Shown: positions 17,799 through 27,490, counted from the stretch's first letter. The stretch is DNA of 64,000 nucleotides from Pseudoduganella violacea (GCF_014191875.1 NZ_JACHXD010000002.1:124001-188000), one strand, 5' to 3'. Translations and numbers: made by a program. Notes: generated from the letters alone by a model not told the origin.

Positions 17799-20700
17799 AT
17801 GTACCTCGAGAATGCGCAAGACCTGCTTGTCATCGACGCCGATATTGCCCTGGACCGATCCACTTGGCGCCGCCTCGGCCGCCATGCCGACTTGCTGCGG
17901 CTGCGGCCGGATCAAAACGGACTGGAACAGATCGCCCACCATCTGGAGAGCCGGCCGCCAGTGCGTGCCCTGCACCTGCTGTCGCATGGCGCACCCGGCC
18001 GCTTCCACGCCGGCGCCACGGCGCTCGACCTGCCCGCGCTGGAGCGCCAGGCCGCCACCCTGCGGCGCATTGCCGGCCGCCTGGCCGGCGGCGCCAGCGT
18101 CCTGCTGTACGGCTGCTGCACGGGCGCCGGGCGCTGCGGCCAGACGCTGGTGCGGCGCCTGGCCGACCTGTTGCAGGCGCCGGTTGCGGCCGCGACCGGG
18201 CTGACGGGCGCCGCGCAACGGGGCGGCACGTGGCGGCTGGACCGGCGCAGCGGCCCGATCGCGGCGCGCGTGCTCGATGCCGGCCTGATGGCCGGCTTCG
18301 ACGGCGTGCTGGCCGCCCCGGCCGACCAGAACTACGACGCCAACGGCGGCTACAGCGCCACCGCCGACACCTTCACCCTGAATGGCGTCAAATACACGGT
18401 GACCGGCACCAATCCCGGCTCGTACACCAATATCGTGTCCAATAATTCGGCCATGTCGTTGTTGGGCAACAATGCCGGCGATTATTTTTTATTCTTCGAC
18501 CTGGCCGGCGCCTTCGGCATCAGCAGCATCAAGATCGAGGCGGCCGACGGCAGCGCTTTCGATCTCGACGGCCTGAGTTTCGACGCCGCCGCCGATGTGA
18601 ATATTTCCATTACGCCCCAAGGCGGCAGCGCCGTCTCCTACAGCAGCAACGGCGCCCTGATCCTGCAGCAGAATGTCAGCTTCGCGGGCAATAACGCCTT
18701 CAAGAACATCACCAGCTTCACTTTCAGCGGCGGCAATCTGGCGCTGGCCCTGGACGATCTGAATTTCTCGCCGGCCTCGGTGGCCGTGGCTGCCCCCACC
18801 GGCCTGACCCTGGCGGTGGCCAGCGACAGCGGCACCCTGGGCGATAACCTCACCAATGACACCACGCCCACCATCACCGGCTCGGCGCCCGCCAATTCCA
18901 CCGTCACGCTGTACGACAGCGACGGCACCACGGTACTGGGCAGCACCACATCGAACGGCAGCGGCGCCTGGAGCATCACCAGCACGGCCCTGACTGGCGC
19001 GCACACGCTGACGGCCAAAACCACCGACGGCTCCAGCAATGTCTCGGCCGCCAGCGTCGCCCTGAACATCACCATCGATGCCAGCGCGCCCAGTGCCGCC
19101 ACGGCCCTGGCCCTGGCCAGCGCCAGCGACAGCGGCACCCTGGGCGACAATATCACCAGCGACAACACGCCCACCATCAGCGGCAGCGCCGAGGCCAATG
19201 CCGCGGTGACCCTGTATGACAGCGACGGCACCACGGTGCTGGGCAGCACCACCGCCAATGGCAGCGGCGCCTGGAACATCACCAGCAGCGCCCTGAGCAA
19301 TGGCACGCACACAGTCACGGTCAAGCAGACCGACGCCGCCGGCAACACCTCGCCGGCCAGCGCCGGCTTGAGCTTGAGCATCGACACCAGCACGCCGGCC
19401 GCCCCGCCCCTGCCGGCGCTGGCCACGGCCAGCGACAGCGGCACGCTGGGCGACCTGATCACCAACGACAGCACGCCCACCGTGACGGGCACGGGCACCG
19501 CGGGCCATACCGTGACACTCTACGATTCGGACGGCAGCACCGTGCTCGGCACTGCCACGGTGGCGGGCAATGGCAGTTGGAGCATCACCAGCAGCGCCCT
19601 GGGCGACGGCACGCATAATCTGACGGTCAAGCAAGCCACGCCGGCCGGCACGGCCTCGGCGGCCAGCGCCGCGCTTAGCCTGCTCATCGATACCACGGCC
19701 CCGGCGGCGCCGGCCGCCCTGGCGCTGGCCGGCGCCAGCGACAGCGGCACCGTGGGCGACAACATCACCAACGACACCACGCCCACCATCAACGGCACGG
19801 CCGCCGCCCATGCCGCCGTGACGCTCTACGATAGCGACGGCACCACCGTGCTCGGCACCGCCACCGCCGACGGCAGCGGCAACTGGAGCATCACCAGCAG
19901 CGCCTTGAGCGATGGTAGCCATACGCTGCGCGCCAAGCAGACCGACAGCGCCGGCAATGTCTCGGCCGCCAGCACCGGCCTGAGCTTGGGGATTTACGGC
20001 AGCATCGGCAGCGTCACCGGACTGGCGCTGGCCAGCGGCAGCGATAGCGGCACGGCCGGCGACAATATCACCAACGTCACCACGCCCACGCTCAGCGGCA
20101 ACGCCGCCGCCAACGCCACCGTCACGCTGTATGACAGCGACGGCACCACGGTGCTGGGCAGCACCACCGCCAATGGTAGCGGCGCCTGGAGCATCACCAG
20201 CGCGGCGCTCGGCAATGGCACGCATACGCTGACCGTCAAGCAAAGCGATGCGGCGGGCAATGTCTCGGCCGCGGCCACGCTGCCGGTGAAGATCGATACG
20301 CTGGCGCCGAGCGCGCTCTCGCTGTCGGCCAGCAGCGTCAGCACGGCGGCCGGTCTGAACGGCACGGTCGGCACCCTGGGCGCCACCGATGCCACGAGCG
20401 GCGACCTGTTCACCTATGCGCTGGTGGCCGGCAGCGGCGATAGCGGCAACAGCCTATTCAATATTGCCGGCGGCAGCTTGCGCATCAACGATGCGGCCGC
20501 CACCGCCTTGGGCAGCCAGTCGGTGCGCATCAAGGTTACCGATAGCGCCGGCAATACCTATGAACAAGTGTTCGCGATCCAGGTCGTCGCGCCATCGACA
20601 CCGCCGCCGACCAACCCGCCCACCACGGTCGACGGGGTGGAAGTGAGCAGCGCGCCGGTGGTCCTGCCGGGCGGCGGCATGGGGACGGCGGTCACCATCC

Positions 20701-21911
20701 CCATCGTGCCCGCCACGCGCACCGACAGCAATAACGCCAGCACCATGGCCGACATCCCCCTGGTTAGCGCCAACAGCACGGCACTGCTGACCGCGCACCT
20801 GCCGGCAGGCGTGGGACTGGTGGCCAGCGGCGGCCCCAGCAAGCCGGCCGGCAACTCGCTGGATGAACTGATTGCCGCCATCCTCGCCACCACGCCCAAT
20901 AATGCGCCGGCCGACCGCAGCCACCTGACCGGTAATGGCAGCCAATTTCTCGATCTGTTGGCCGACAACGTCCCGCTGCAAGTCGAGCGCATGGTCTTTT
21001 CCCGCGCCACGGACGCCAGCGCCACCACGCTGGCCATCTCGGGCGCGGCCAATGCCGCCCAACACACCGCCTTGGTGATCGACGCCACCAGCCTGCCCAG
21101 CGGCAGCACCATCAATTTGCAGGACGTGCATTTCGCGGCCTTGATCGGCGCCGTCCGGGCCACCGGCAGTACCGCTGGACAGATCCTGACTGGCGACGCT
21201 GCCAGCCAACAATTCAGCGTGTCCGCCAGCAACGGCGTCAAGGTGTATGGCGGCGGCGGCGACGATATGATGCAATTCGCGGTTCCGGCGCCGGCCACGC
21301 CTCAGACTCAGGCCCAAAGCAGGGCGCCGCAGGGCGCCGACGAGCCGCGCGCGCCAACCCTGCTGAATGGGGGACTTGGCACCGACACGGCAAGTTTCCT
21401 GGGCAAGCAAGCCGATTATCTGGTCCGGCAATATGACGGCTATGTCTCGGTCAGCAGCCTGGCCGCGCCGGCACAGCGGGTCGACCTGCTCAATGTCGAG
21501 AAATTGCAGTTCGCCGATGCCACGCTCACGCTCGAACACCGTCCAGCGCTGGACCTGCTGGCCGCCCTCTATGCCAATGTGCTGGGACGGCAAAGCGATG
21601 TGGGCGGCTTCAATTTCTGGGGCGCCGTCCAGTCGGAGGGCCGCCTCGACTTGGGCGGGATTGCACTGCAGATGATTACCTCGCCCGAAGGACTGACGCA
21701 CGGCTACACGCTGAATGGCACGGCCCAGCATGACCTGGACACGCTCTACCAAGCCATTTTCAAGCGCGCACCCGATGCCGGCGGCCTCGCCTTCTGGCTC
21801 GACAAAATGGAACATGGCATATCGTTGGCCGTGGTCGCCGAACATTTCCTGCAATCGACGGAAATGAGCGGCCATGCCCGCGCGGAAGCGGCCTGGGACT
21901 TCTATTTTTAG
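17799..21911 (+). CDS. Large DUF4347 / Ig-like repeat / DUF4214 surface protein
   Basis: The product has 1370 residues. Residues about 10-165 match DUF4347 (LHLLSHGAPGRFHAG, LLYGCCTGAG), a domain found at the N-terminus of very large exported proteins. A beta-rich domain (175-335) follows, then five Ig-like repeats of 101-102 residues from residue 342, each with SDSGT, TVTLYDSDGTTVLG and SITSSAL-type strands. A cadherin-like domain (about 835-925) comes next. The tail has one RTX-like GGGGDD element and two DUF4214 units (LYANVLGRQSDVGGFNFW; LYQAIFKRAPDAGGLAFW). There is no signal peptide, and the aromatic end WDFYF suits type I secretion. Probably an adhesin or matrix protein; no transporter is nearby. 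Confidence 0.85.
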   Translation: MYLENAQDLLVIDADIALDRSTWRRLGRHADLLRLRPDQNGLEQIAHHLESRPPVRALHLLSHGAPGRFHAGATALDLPALERQAATLRRIAGRLAGGASVLLYGCCTGAGRCGQTLVRRLADLLQAPVAAATGLTGAAQRGGTWRLDRRSGPIAARVLDAGLMAGFDGVLAAPADQNYDANGGYSATADTFTLNGVKYTVTGTNPGSYTNIVSNNSAMSLLGNNAGDYFLFFDLAGAFGISSIKIEAADGSAFDLDGLSFDAAADVNISITPQGGSAVSYSSNGALILQQNVSFAGNNAFKNITSFTFSGGNLALALDDLNFSPASVAVAAPTGLTLAVASDSGTLGDNLTNDTTPTITGSAPANSTVTLYDSDGTTVLGSTTSNGSGAWSITSTALTGAHTLTAKTTDGSSNVSAASVALNITIDASAPSAATALALASASDSGTLGDNITSDNTPTISGSAEANAAVTLYDSDGTTVLGSTTANGSGAWNITSSALSNGTHTVTVKQTDAAGNTSPASAGLSLSIDTSTPAAPPLPALATASDSGTLGDLITNDSTPTVTGTGTAGHTVTLYDSDGSTVLGTATVAGNGSWSITSSALGDGTHNLTVKQATPAGTASAASAALSLLIDTTAPAAPAALALAGASDSGTVGDNITNDTTPTINGTAAAHAAVTLYDSDGTTVLGTATADGSGNWSITSSALSDGSHTLRAKQTDSAGNVSAASTGLSLGIYGSIGSVTGLALASGSDSGTAGDNITNVTTPTLSGNAAANATVTLYDSDGTTVLGSTTANGSGAWSITSAALGNGTHTLTVKQSDAAGNVSAAATLPVKIDTLAPSALSLSASSVSTAAGLNGTVGTLGATDATSGDLFTYALVAGSGDSGNSLFNIAGGSLRINDAAATALGSQSVRIKVTDSAGNTYEQVFAIQVVAPSTPPPTNPPTTVDGVEVSSAPVVLPGGGMGTAVTIPIVPATRTDSNNASTMADIPLVSANSTALLTAHLPAGVGLVASGGPSKPAGNSLDELIAAILATTPNNAPADRSHLTGNGSQFLDLLADNVPLQVERMVFSRATDASATTLAISGAANAAQHTALVIDATSLPSGSTINLQDVHFAALIGAVRATGSTAGQILTGDAASQQFSVSASNGVKVYGGGGDDMMQFAVPAPATPQTQAQSRAPQGADEPRAPTLLNGGLGTDTASFLGKQADYLVRQYDGYVSVSSLAAPAQRVDLLNVEKLQFADATLTLEHRPALDLLAALYANVLGRQSDVGGFNFWGAVQSEGRLDLGGIALQMITSPEGLTHGYTLNGTAQHDLDTLYQAIFKRAPDAGGLAFWLDKMEHGISLAVVAEHFLQSTEMSGHARAEAAWDFYF
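18822..20300 (+). repeat. Five tandem Ig-like coding repeats of 303-306 bp
   Basis: The AGC-GAC/GAT-AGC-GGC codons that open each unit occur at 18822, 19125, 19431, 19737 and 20040, a spacing of 303, 306, 306 and 303 bp. The DNA of the units is very similar, so copy number may vary between strains. Confidence 0.9.
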
Positions 21912-21927
21912 CCCGTCCTGAACCGGC

Positions 21928-22494
21928 TCAGGCCGCGCCGGGCGCCGGGTAGCTCACTGCGAGAATTTCCAGTTCCTCCACGCCGGTGGGCGTGCGCAGG
22001 GTGACGGTGTCGCCTTCGCGCGCCTTGGTGATAGCGCGCGCGACCGGGGCGATCCAGCTGATCTTGCCATGCAACGGATCGAATTCATCGATGCCGACGA
22101 TGGTGATGGTGTGTTCCTCGCCATCCGGCTTGCTATACGTGACGGTGGCGCCGAAAAAGATCTGGTCGCTGCCGTGGTGCACGCTGGGGTCGACCACGGC
22201 GGCCAGGTCGAGGCGCTTGGTCAGGAAGCGGATGCGGCGGTCGATTTCGCGCAGGCGGCGCTTGCCGTAAATGTAGTCGCCGTTTTCCGAGCGGTCGCCA
22301 TTCGAGGCGGCCCAGTGCACCACTTTCACCACTTCGGGCCGCTCCACGTCGATCAGTTGCAGCAGCTCGTCCTTGATGCGCTGGTAGCCGGCTGGCGTGA
22401 TGTAATTCTTGGAGCCGGGCGGGATCGGCGGCGCCTGCGGGGCGCCGTCTTCATCGTCATCGTTGTCTGTTTCTTTTACGAAAGCTTTATTCAT
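21928..22494 (-). CDS. greB: Transcription elongation factor GreB
   Basis: The product has 188 residues. It rescues backtracked RNA polymerase by stimulating transcript cleavage. The N-terminal coiled coil (ITPAGYQRIKDELLQL to RIRFLTKRLDLA) and the C-terminal FKBP-like domain (GATVTYSKPDGEEHTITIVG) are clear. SENGDYIYGKRRLREIDRR identifies GreB over GreA. It carries an acidic N-terminal extension of about 28 residues. ATG 22494 was chosen; an in-frame GTG at 22509 has no support. It is convergent with the Ig-repeat gene with 16 bases between stops and divergent from the sensor kinase gene. Confidence 0.94.
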   Translation of the reverse strand: MNKAFVKETDNDDDEDGAPQAPPIPPGSKNYITPAGYQRIKDELLQLIDVERPEVVKVVHWAASNGDRSENGDYIYGKRRLREIDRRIRFLTKRLDLAAVVDPSVHHGSDQIFFGATVTYSKPDGEEHTITIVGIDEFDPLHGKISWIAPVARAITKAREGDTVTLRTPTGVEELEILAVSYPAPGAA

Positions 22495-22531
22495 GGGGCT
22501 ATGTTTCACGTATCATCAGGCATGCTTCCCG

Positions 22532-22537
22532 ATTGTA
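22532..22537 (-). promoter_or_regulatory. Possible greB -10 element
   Basis: TACAAT on the minus strand lies 38 bases upstream of the greB ATG. The -35 region would overlap the start of the divergent sensor kinase gene. Weak call. Confidence 0.3.
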
Positions 22538-22544
22538 CACATAT

Positions 22545-24035
22545 ATGACCCCCGCTTCCTCCTGCCTGGACATCCTGCTGACCGCGAGCCAGGCGGAAAT
22601 CTACCTGCTCGACCCGGCCAGCCTGCGCATCGTGCAGGTCAGCGCCACCGCCTGCCGCAATAGCCGCTATGAGGCGGCGGCGCTGCGCCAACTGACGCTG
22701 CCGGCACTGGCGCCGCAGCTGGAGCGGACCGCATTCGAGGCGGCGCTGGCGCGCCGGCAGCCGCTGGCCGCGCGCCTGCGCCGCGCCGACGGCAGCGAGT
22801 ACGCCGTGCAGCTTTGCCTGCAAGCGGTGCGGCATGAGGGCCAGGCCCTGATCCTGGCCATGGCCGAGGACCAATGCGCCGGCTGCACCGCCGACGATGC
22901 GCTGCGCCAGGTGCAGTCGCGCTTCGACGCCATCGTGACGCACACGCCCGGCCTGGTCTACCAGTTCGTGCTGGCGGCCGACGGCAGCGTGGCCTTCCCC
23001 TATCTGAGCGATGGCTGCCAGGCCTTGCTGGGCTTGCCGGCCGCGGCCCTGCACGCGGCGCCGCAGCGCTTTCTGGAATTGATTCTGGAAGAAGACCGCG
23101 ACTCTTACCTGGACGCGATGCACGCCTCGGCCAACAGCCTGTGGAGCTGGAACTGGGAGGGCCGCATCTGGGTCGACGCCTGGAAGGACGTGAAGTGGAT
23201 CAATCTGCGCTCCACGCCGCGCCTCCTGCCCGGCGGCGGCGTACAGTGGGAAGGCATCATGACGAATATCACGGAGAGCAAGCTGGAGCAGCTGGAAGTA
23301 CGCCAGAGCCGCGCCCGCCTGGCCGAGCTGACCGCCCACATCGAAAAGGTCAAGGAGCAGGAGCGCACCCGCATCGCGCGCGAAATCCATGACGACCTGG
23401 GCGGCAACCTGACCGCCATCAAGATGGCCCTGGCCATGCTGGCGGCGCGCCTGCCCGAGGCGCCCGGCCCGCTGCACGAGAAGGCGGCCTATGTGGACAG
23501 CCTGGTCGACCGCACCATCGACGCCGTGCACCGCATCACGCTCGACCTGCGCCCCTCGATCCTGGACTTCGGCCTGGTGGCGGCGCTCGACTGGCAGGCG
23601 CGCGACTTCACCACCCAGGCCGGCATCGCCTGCAGCTTCCATTCGAATGTGAAGGAGCTCGACCTCGACCCCGACCAGGCCGCCGCCCTGTTCCGCATCG
23701 GCCAGGAAGCGCTGACCAATATTGCCAAACATGCCAATGCGCGCCAGGTCAGCGTCAAGCTGACGCGCACGCGCCACCAGATCAGCCTGAAAATCAGCGA
23801 CGACGGCGACGGCATCCGCCAGGCCGACCGCAGCAAGCCGCAATCGTTCGGCCTGCGCGGCATGGCCGAGCGCGCCAATGCGCTGGGCGGAACGTTGACA
23901 CTAAGCCACGCTCCGGGCGGCGGCACCGTGGTCGCCATTAAAATAAAACGGGAAATGGACGATGCGGCGCCCCCGGCGGGCGGCAGCGGGGCTACAATAG
24001 CAACTGTTGCCGTACCGAAATATCAAGCAAGCTGA
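22545..24035 (+). CDS. PAS-domain sensor histidine kinase, NarX/UhpB type (HisKA_3)
   Basis: The product has 496 residues and no membrane segment, so it is a cytoplasmic kinase. Two PAS-like regions are seen: residues about 5-100, and about 130-250, which starts with RFDAIVTHTPGLVYQF. The dimerisation domain has the phospho-acceptor in IAREIHDDLGGNL (His282), typical of HisKA_3. The ATPase domain has NIAKHANA, DDGDGI and GLRGMAERA. It should phosphorylate the LuxR-type regulator encoded five bases downstream. The signal is unknown. Confidence 0.93.
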   Translation: MTPASSCLDILLTASQAEIYLLDPASLRIVQVSATACRNSRYEAAALRQLTLPALAPQLERTAFEAALARRQPLAARLRRADGSEYAVQLCLQAVRHEGQALILAMAEDQCAGCTADDALRQVQSRFDAIVTHTPGLVYQFVLAADGSVAFPYLSDGCQALLGLPAAALHAAPQRFLELILEEDRDSYLDAMHASANSLWSWNWEGRIWVDAWKDVKWINLRSTPRLLPGGGVQWEGIMTNITESKLEQLEVRQSRARLAELTAHIEKVKEQERTRIAREIHDDLGGNLTAIKMALAMLAARLPEAPGPLHEKAAYVDSLVDRTIDAVHRITLDLRPSILDFGLVAALDWQARDFTTQAGIACSFHSNVKELDLDPDQAAALFRIGQEALTNIAKHANARQVSVKLTRTRHQISLKISDDGDGIRQADRSKPQSFGLRGMAERANALGGTLTLSHAPGGGTVVAIKIKREMDDAAPPAGGSGATIATVAVPKYQAS

Positions 24036-24040
24036 ACGAT

Positions 24041-24688
24041 ATGAGTGAAAAAGCCGTCATCAAGGTCTTCATCGCCGACGACCATGCGATCGTGCGCGAG
24101 GGGTTGAAACAGATCCTGGCCGATACCAAGGACATCGTCGTCGCCGGCGAGGCCGAGAATGGGCTGGACGCCGTCAAGCTGTTCCGCAAATCGGGCTGCC
24201 AGGTGCTGCTGCTCGACATCTCCATGCCCGACCGCAGCGGCATCGAAGTGCTGAAGCAGGTCAAGAAGGAAAAGCCGGAGCTGGCGGTGCTGATGCTGTC
24301 CATGCACCGCGAAGACCAGTACGCGATCCGTTCGCTGAAAGCCGGCGCCGCCGGCTATCTGACCAAGCAGAGCGCGCCGAAAGAGTTGGTGACGGCTATC
24401 CGCCAGGTCGCTAGCGGATTAAAATACATTAGTCCGGCACTGGCGCAAGAGCTCGCCAACCACGTGGGCGAAGACCACGAGGCGGCGCTGCACGAAAGCC
24501 TGTCCGACCGCGAATACCAGACCCTGACCATGATCGCCTCCGGCAAGACGGTGGGCACCATCGCCAAGGAACTGTCGCTGTCGGTGAAGACGGTGAGCGA
24601 ATACCGCGCCCGCCTGCTGGTCAAGATGAAACTGAAAAACAGCGCCGAACTGACCCATTACGCCATCAAGAACCAGCTGATCGAATAA
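24041..24688 (+). CDS. LuxR/NarL-type response regulator
   Basis: The product has 215 residues. The receiver domain has the acidic pair DD (13-14), the phospho-acceptor Asp59 in LLLDISMPD and the conserved Lys in YLTKQSAP. The C-terminal LuxR helix-turn-helix covers about 150-210 (LSDREYQTLTMIASGKT, LSLSVKTVSEYRARLL). It lies immediately after its partner kinase. Its targets are not visible here. Confidence 0.95.
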   Translation: MSEKAVIKVFIADDHAIVREGLKQILADTKDIVVAGEAENGLDAVKLFRKSGCQVLLLDISMPDRSGIEVLKQVKKEKPELAVLMLSMHREDQYAIRSLKAGAAGYLTKQSAPKELVTAIRQVASGLKYISPALAQELANHVGEDHEAALHESLSDREYQTLTMIASGKTVGTIAKELSLSVKTVSEYRARLLVKMKLKNSAELTHYAIKNQLIE

Positions 24689-24759
24689 GCGCTGCCTTTG
24701 ATTTTTGCTTAAGGTTAGATGCCCCAAAGTAAGGCCACTTCCACCCGCTAATTCCCGCA

Positions 24760-24786
24760 TTGACGGGCGCGGCCGTGGCATATGAT
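24760..24786 (+). promoter_or_regulatory. Candidate promoter of the GGDEF gene
   Basis: TTGACG (24760-24765) and TATGAT (24781-24786) are both close to consensus but only 15 bp apart. The predicted leader is about 36 bases. Confidence 0.4.
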
Positions 24787-24828
24787 GCAGGCTATCGGTA
24801 AACCTTTTTGGAAGAGGCTGTACGTCAG

Positions 24829-26427
24829 ATGTCAAAATCCCCGAATCCTGCCGGAGCGGAACAAAACCCGGCCGATATCGCGCGCGAGGCCTTCCGCCGC
24901 CTCGCCACCCGCCGGATTGCCCCGACGCCGGAAGCTTACCGCAGCATCTATAACGAGATTGCCGGCTTGCCGGACACGCCCGAGGCGCCCGCCGCCCCGC
25001 TCGGCACGGCCGCGCCGGCCGCCGACAGCGGCGCGGAAAGCATGCTCGACACCTTCGCCAGCAATCTCAGTGCCCAGGCCGGCGAGCTGGCCGACTTCGG
25101 CCGCCGCATGAACCGCGCCGTCAAGGCGCGCGACTGGGATGCCTATGCGCGCACCCTGTCGGCGCTGGCCGACCGCCCCGTCAAGCGCGGCGGCGGCATC
25201 GAAGTGGCGCCCGCGCCCGACGGCGAACAGACGCGCGTGCTGCGCGACCTCCTGAGCCGCACCCTGACCTTCGCCGTCGCCTCGCTATTGACCGGCACCC
25301 CGGCCCTGGTGGCCGAGGCCGAATCGCTGGGCGCGGCCACCAAGGAAGCGCATACCGAGGCGGCGCTGTCGGAAATCGCCGTGCGCCTCAAACAGCTGTG
25401 CTACCAGATCGAACTCAAGAGCGGCGACACGGCCGAGCAGCAGGAATTGTTGCTGCGCCTGTTCCGCCTGCTGCTGGAAAACGTCAGCGAGTTGCTGGAT
25501 GACGATTCCTGGCTGCGTGGCCAGATCGACGCCGTGCAAAACCTGATCGCCGGCCCGATCGACCAGCGCGCGCTGGAAGAAGCCACGCGCAGCCTGAAGG
25601 ATGTAATCTACAAGCAAAGCCAGCTCAAGCACAGCATCTCGGACGTCAAGCTGACGGTCAAGAATATGATGATGACCTTCATCGACCGCCTGGGCCAAGT
25701 GGCCGCCAGCACCGGCGACTTCCACACCAAGATCGGTGGCTATTCGGAAAAGATCAGCAAGGCCGAGAACATCACCGAGCTGAACCAGATTCTCGACGAA
25801 GTGCTGAAAGAAACGCGCATCGTGCAGAGTGAGGCGCTCAAGGCGCGCGACAATATGGTGACGGCGCGCCAGGAAGTGCAGGACGCCGAAGCGCGCATCC
25901 ACGCGCTGGAGGCGAAACTGCAGCATATGAGCGAGCTGGTGCGCGAAGACCAGTTGACGGGCAGCCTGAACCGCCGCGGCCTGGACGATGTGTTCGAGCG
26001 CGAAGTGGCGCGTTCCGAGCGGCGCGGCACGCCGCTGTGCATCGCCATCCTCGACCTGGACGACTTCAAGCGCCTGAACGACACTTACGGCCACATCGCC
26101 GGCGACGGCGCGCTCAAGCACTTGGTCAAGATCGTCAAGGAAACCCTGCGCTCGATGGATGTGATCGCCCGCTTCGGCGGCGAGGAATTCCTCATCCTGC
26201 TACCGGAAACCGCGGTCGAGGCGGCCACCGCGACCATGACCCGCCTGCAGCGCGAACTGACGCGCCACTTCTTCATGCACGAGAACGAGAAACTGTTGAT
26301 CACCTTCTCGGCCGGCGTCGCCCTGCGCCGCCCGAACGAGGCGCAGACCGATCTGGTCAAACGCGCCGACCAGGCCATGTACACGGCCAAGAAGACCGGC
26401 AAGAACCGGGTGGTGGTGGCGGATTAA
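24829..26427 (+). CDS. Diguanylate cyclase with N-terminal helical regulatory domain
   Basis: The product has 532 residues. The C-terminal GGDEF domain (about 370-530) makes c-di-GMP from two GTP. The active site is GGEEF (450-454), and RSMD (441-444), five residues upstream, is a product-inhibition I-site. DLDDFKRLNDTYGH supplies the metal and base contacts. The first ~360 residues are helical and soluble with no recognised sensor; a coiled coil joins the two parts. ATG 24829 was chosen over an in-frame TTG at 24808. Together with ycgR in the flagellar block, it shows that c-di-GMP signalling operates in this organism. Confidence 0.93.
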   Translation: MSKSPNPAGAEQNPADIAREAFRRLATRRIAPTPEAYRSIYNEIAGLPDTPEAPAAPLGTAAPAADSGAESMLDTFASNLSAQAGELADFGRRMNRAVKARDWDAYARTLSALADRPVKRGGGIEVAPAPDGEQTRVLRDLLSRTLTFAVASLLTGTPALVAEAESLGAATKEAHTEAALSEIAVRLKQLCYQIELKSGDTAEQQELLLRLFRLLLENVSELLDDDSWLRGQIDAVQNLIAGPIDQRALEEATRSLKDVIYKQSQLKHSISDVKLTVKNMMMTFIDRLGQVAASTGDFHTKIGGYSEKISKAENITELNQILDEVLKETRIVQSEALKARDNMVTARQEVQDAEARIHALEAKLQHMSELVREDQLTGSLNRRGLDDVFEREVARSERRGTPLCIAILDLDDFKRLNDTYGHIAGDGALKHLVKIVKETLRSMDVIARFGGEEFLILLPETAVEAATATMTRLQRELTRHFFMHENEKLLITFSAGVALRRPNEAQTDLVKRADQAMYTAKKTGKNRVVVAD

Positions 26428-26444
26428 GTGGTTCGAAAAATATG

Positions 26445-26478
26445 AAAGCCCGGTTTTGAACTAAACCGGGCTTTTTTT
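26445..26478. terminator. Bidirectional intrinsic terminator
   Basis: AAAGCCCGGTTT (26445-26456) pairs with AAACCGGGCTTT (26463-26474) around TGAACT and is followed by more T. It ends the GGDEF gene and, read backwards, the PEP-CTERM gene. Confidence 0.9.
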
Positions 26479-27172
26479 ATTTCTTGCCACGATTACGGTA
26501 GCGGACGTATGCCAGTAACCCCATCCCCAGCAGCATAACGGACATCGTGGATGGCTCTGGAATCCGCGTCGACGGATTTTCCGGTTTCACATCCGGGTCG
26601 GTTGTAACGTATGTTGAGAATGCGATAGATAAATTGTTCCACGCTGTAGGCGGGTAAAAGATAGGTGTTGATCCCCGTGAAACCCGCTGATTCAGCAGCG
26701 ACACGAGTGGGCGTTCAACTAAGTACACACCTGAATTTATGTAGTAGCTCTGATGTCCAAGTTCAAACGTCACCAGATCCCCAGCATTGATATGGAGATT
26801 GTATGAGGTCAAATCAAACATGGAACCCGAGGTTGGTGCGTATAGTTCAACATCCCAGGAGCCGGAATACCATCCATTAGCATTTCCAATCTTGATTTTA
26901 AGCTGGTTCGTATAGCTGCCAAACGTACCGCGCTCCCCATATATGCTCATACCCGAGAGCAATCCTGATTTCCCTACGGTGAATGTTTGTTGAAAAATAT
27001 TATACGCGGTTCCTGAACCTACACCTCGGTAGGGGTTATTCGGACCAGGCGGCGCATAGGGGCTATACGGACTATGTATATCGACGACCTGAATAGGAGT
27101 AGCAAGAGCACTCACCGCAGTCAGAACAACGAATGCAGTGGTCAAAATTTGAAGCAAGCTTGATAATTTCAT
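26477..27172 (-). CDS. PEP-CTERM sorting domain protein
   Basis: The product has 231 residues. It has a signal peptide (residues about 1-25, MKLSSLLQILTTAFVVLTAV, cleavage near ALA) and a C-terminal sorting signal: IPEPS, a hydrophobic segment (VMLLGMGLLAYV) and a basic tail (RYRNRGKK). Such proteins are processed by an exosortase and usually act in the matrix or at the cell surface. The middle is a beta-rich domain of unknown function, rich in Tyr, Gly and Asn. ATG 27172 follows AAAGAGA. GC content is well below that of neighbouring genes. No exosortase gene is in this window. Confidence 0.88.
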   Translation of the reverse strand: MKLSSLLQILTTAFVVLTAVSALATPIQVVDIHSPYSPYAPPGPNNPYRGVGSGTAYNIFQQTFTVGKSGLLSGMSIYGERGTFGSYTNQLKIKIGNANGWYSGSWDVELYAPTSGSMFDLTSYNLHINAGDLVTFELGHQSYYINSGVYLVERPLVSLLNQRVSRGSTPIFYPPTAWNNLSIAFSTYVTTDPDVKPENPSTRIPEPSTMSVMLLGMGLLAYVRYRNRGKK

Positions 27173-27201
27173 ACCAATCTCTTTCATCATAAATAAAAAT
27201 A

Positions 27202-27230
27202 ATTCTATTTAGAAAATAAAATTTCGTCAA
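27202..27230 (-). promoter_or_regulatory. Promoter of the PEP-CTERM gene
   Basis: On the minus strand TTGACG (27230-27225), a 17-bp AT-rich spacer and TAGAAT (27207-27202) are a near-consensus sigma-70 promoter 30 bases before the ATG. Confidence 0.65.
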
Positions 27231-27490
27231 CGAAATAAATCTACCTCTTCGTATGCCCCGTCCACCGGCACATAAAAAATAACGTATCGATGGAACTGCT
27301 TGGCCCAGCCTACTCTGCATCTCATAAACTATCATCTTGCAAGTAATTTATTTTTTGAAGTCAAAGGGCTTTCTTATTTCAAAACTATATATTGGAATGT
27401 TTAGCAATTTTAATTTCCTCAATGTAATATTTTTAATGTTTTTCAAAAAACATTGATGGAAAAACTATTACCTTCAAAAGGAATCGAAAT
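27231..27490. other. AT-rich intergenic region before the RTX gene
   Basis: The gap between the divergent PEP-CTERM and RTX genes is about 320 bases and strongly AT-rich compared with the rest of the window. It holds the PEP-CTERM promoter and a small hairpin (AATGTTTT 27435-27442 with AAAACATT 27447-27454) in the likely leader of the RTX gene. A promoter for the RTX gene must lie here but no single candidate stands out. No gene was seen. Confidence 0.5.
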
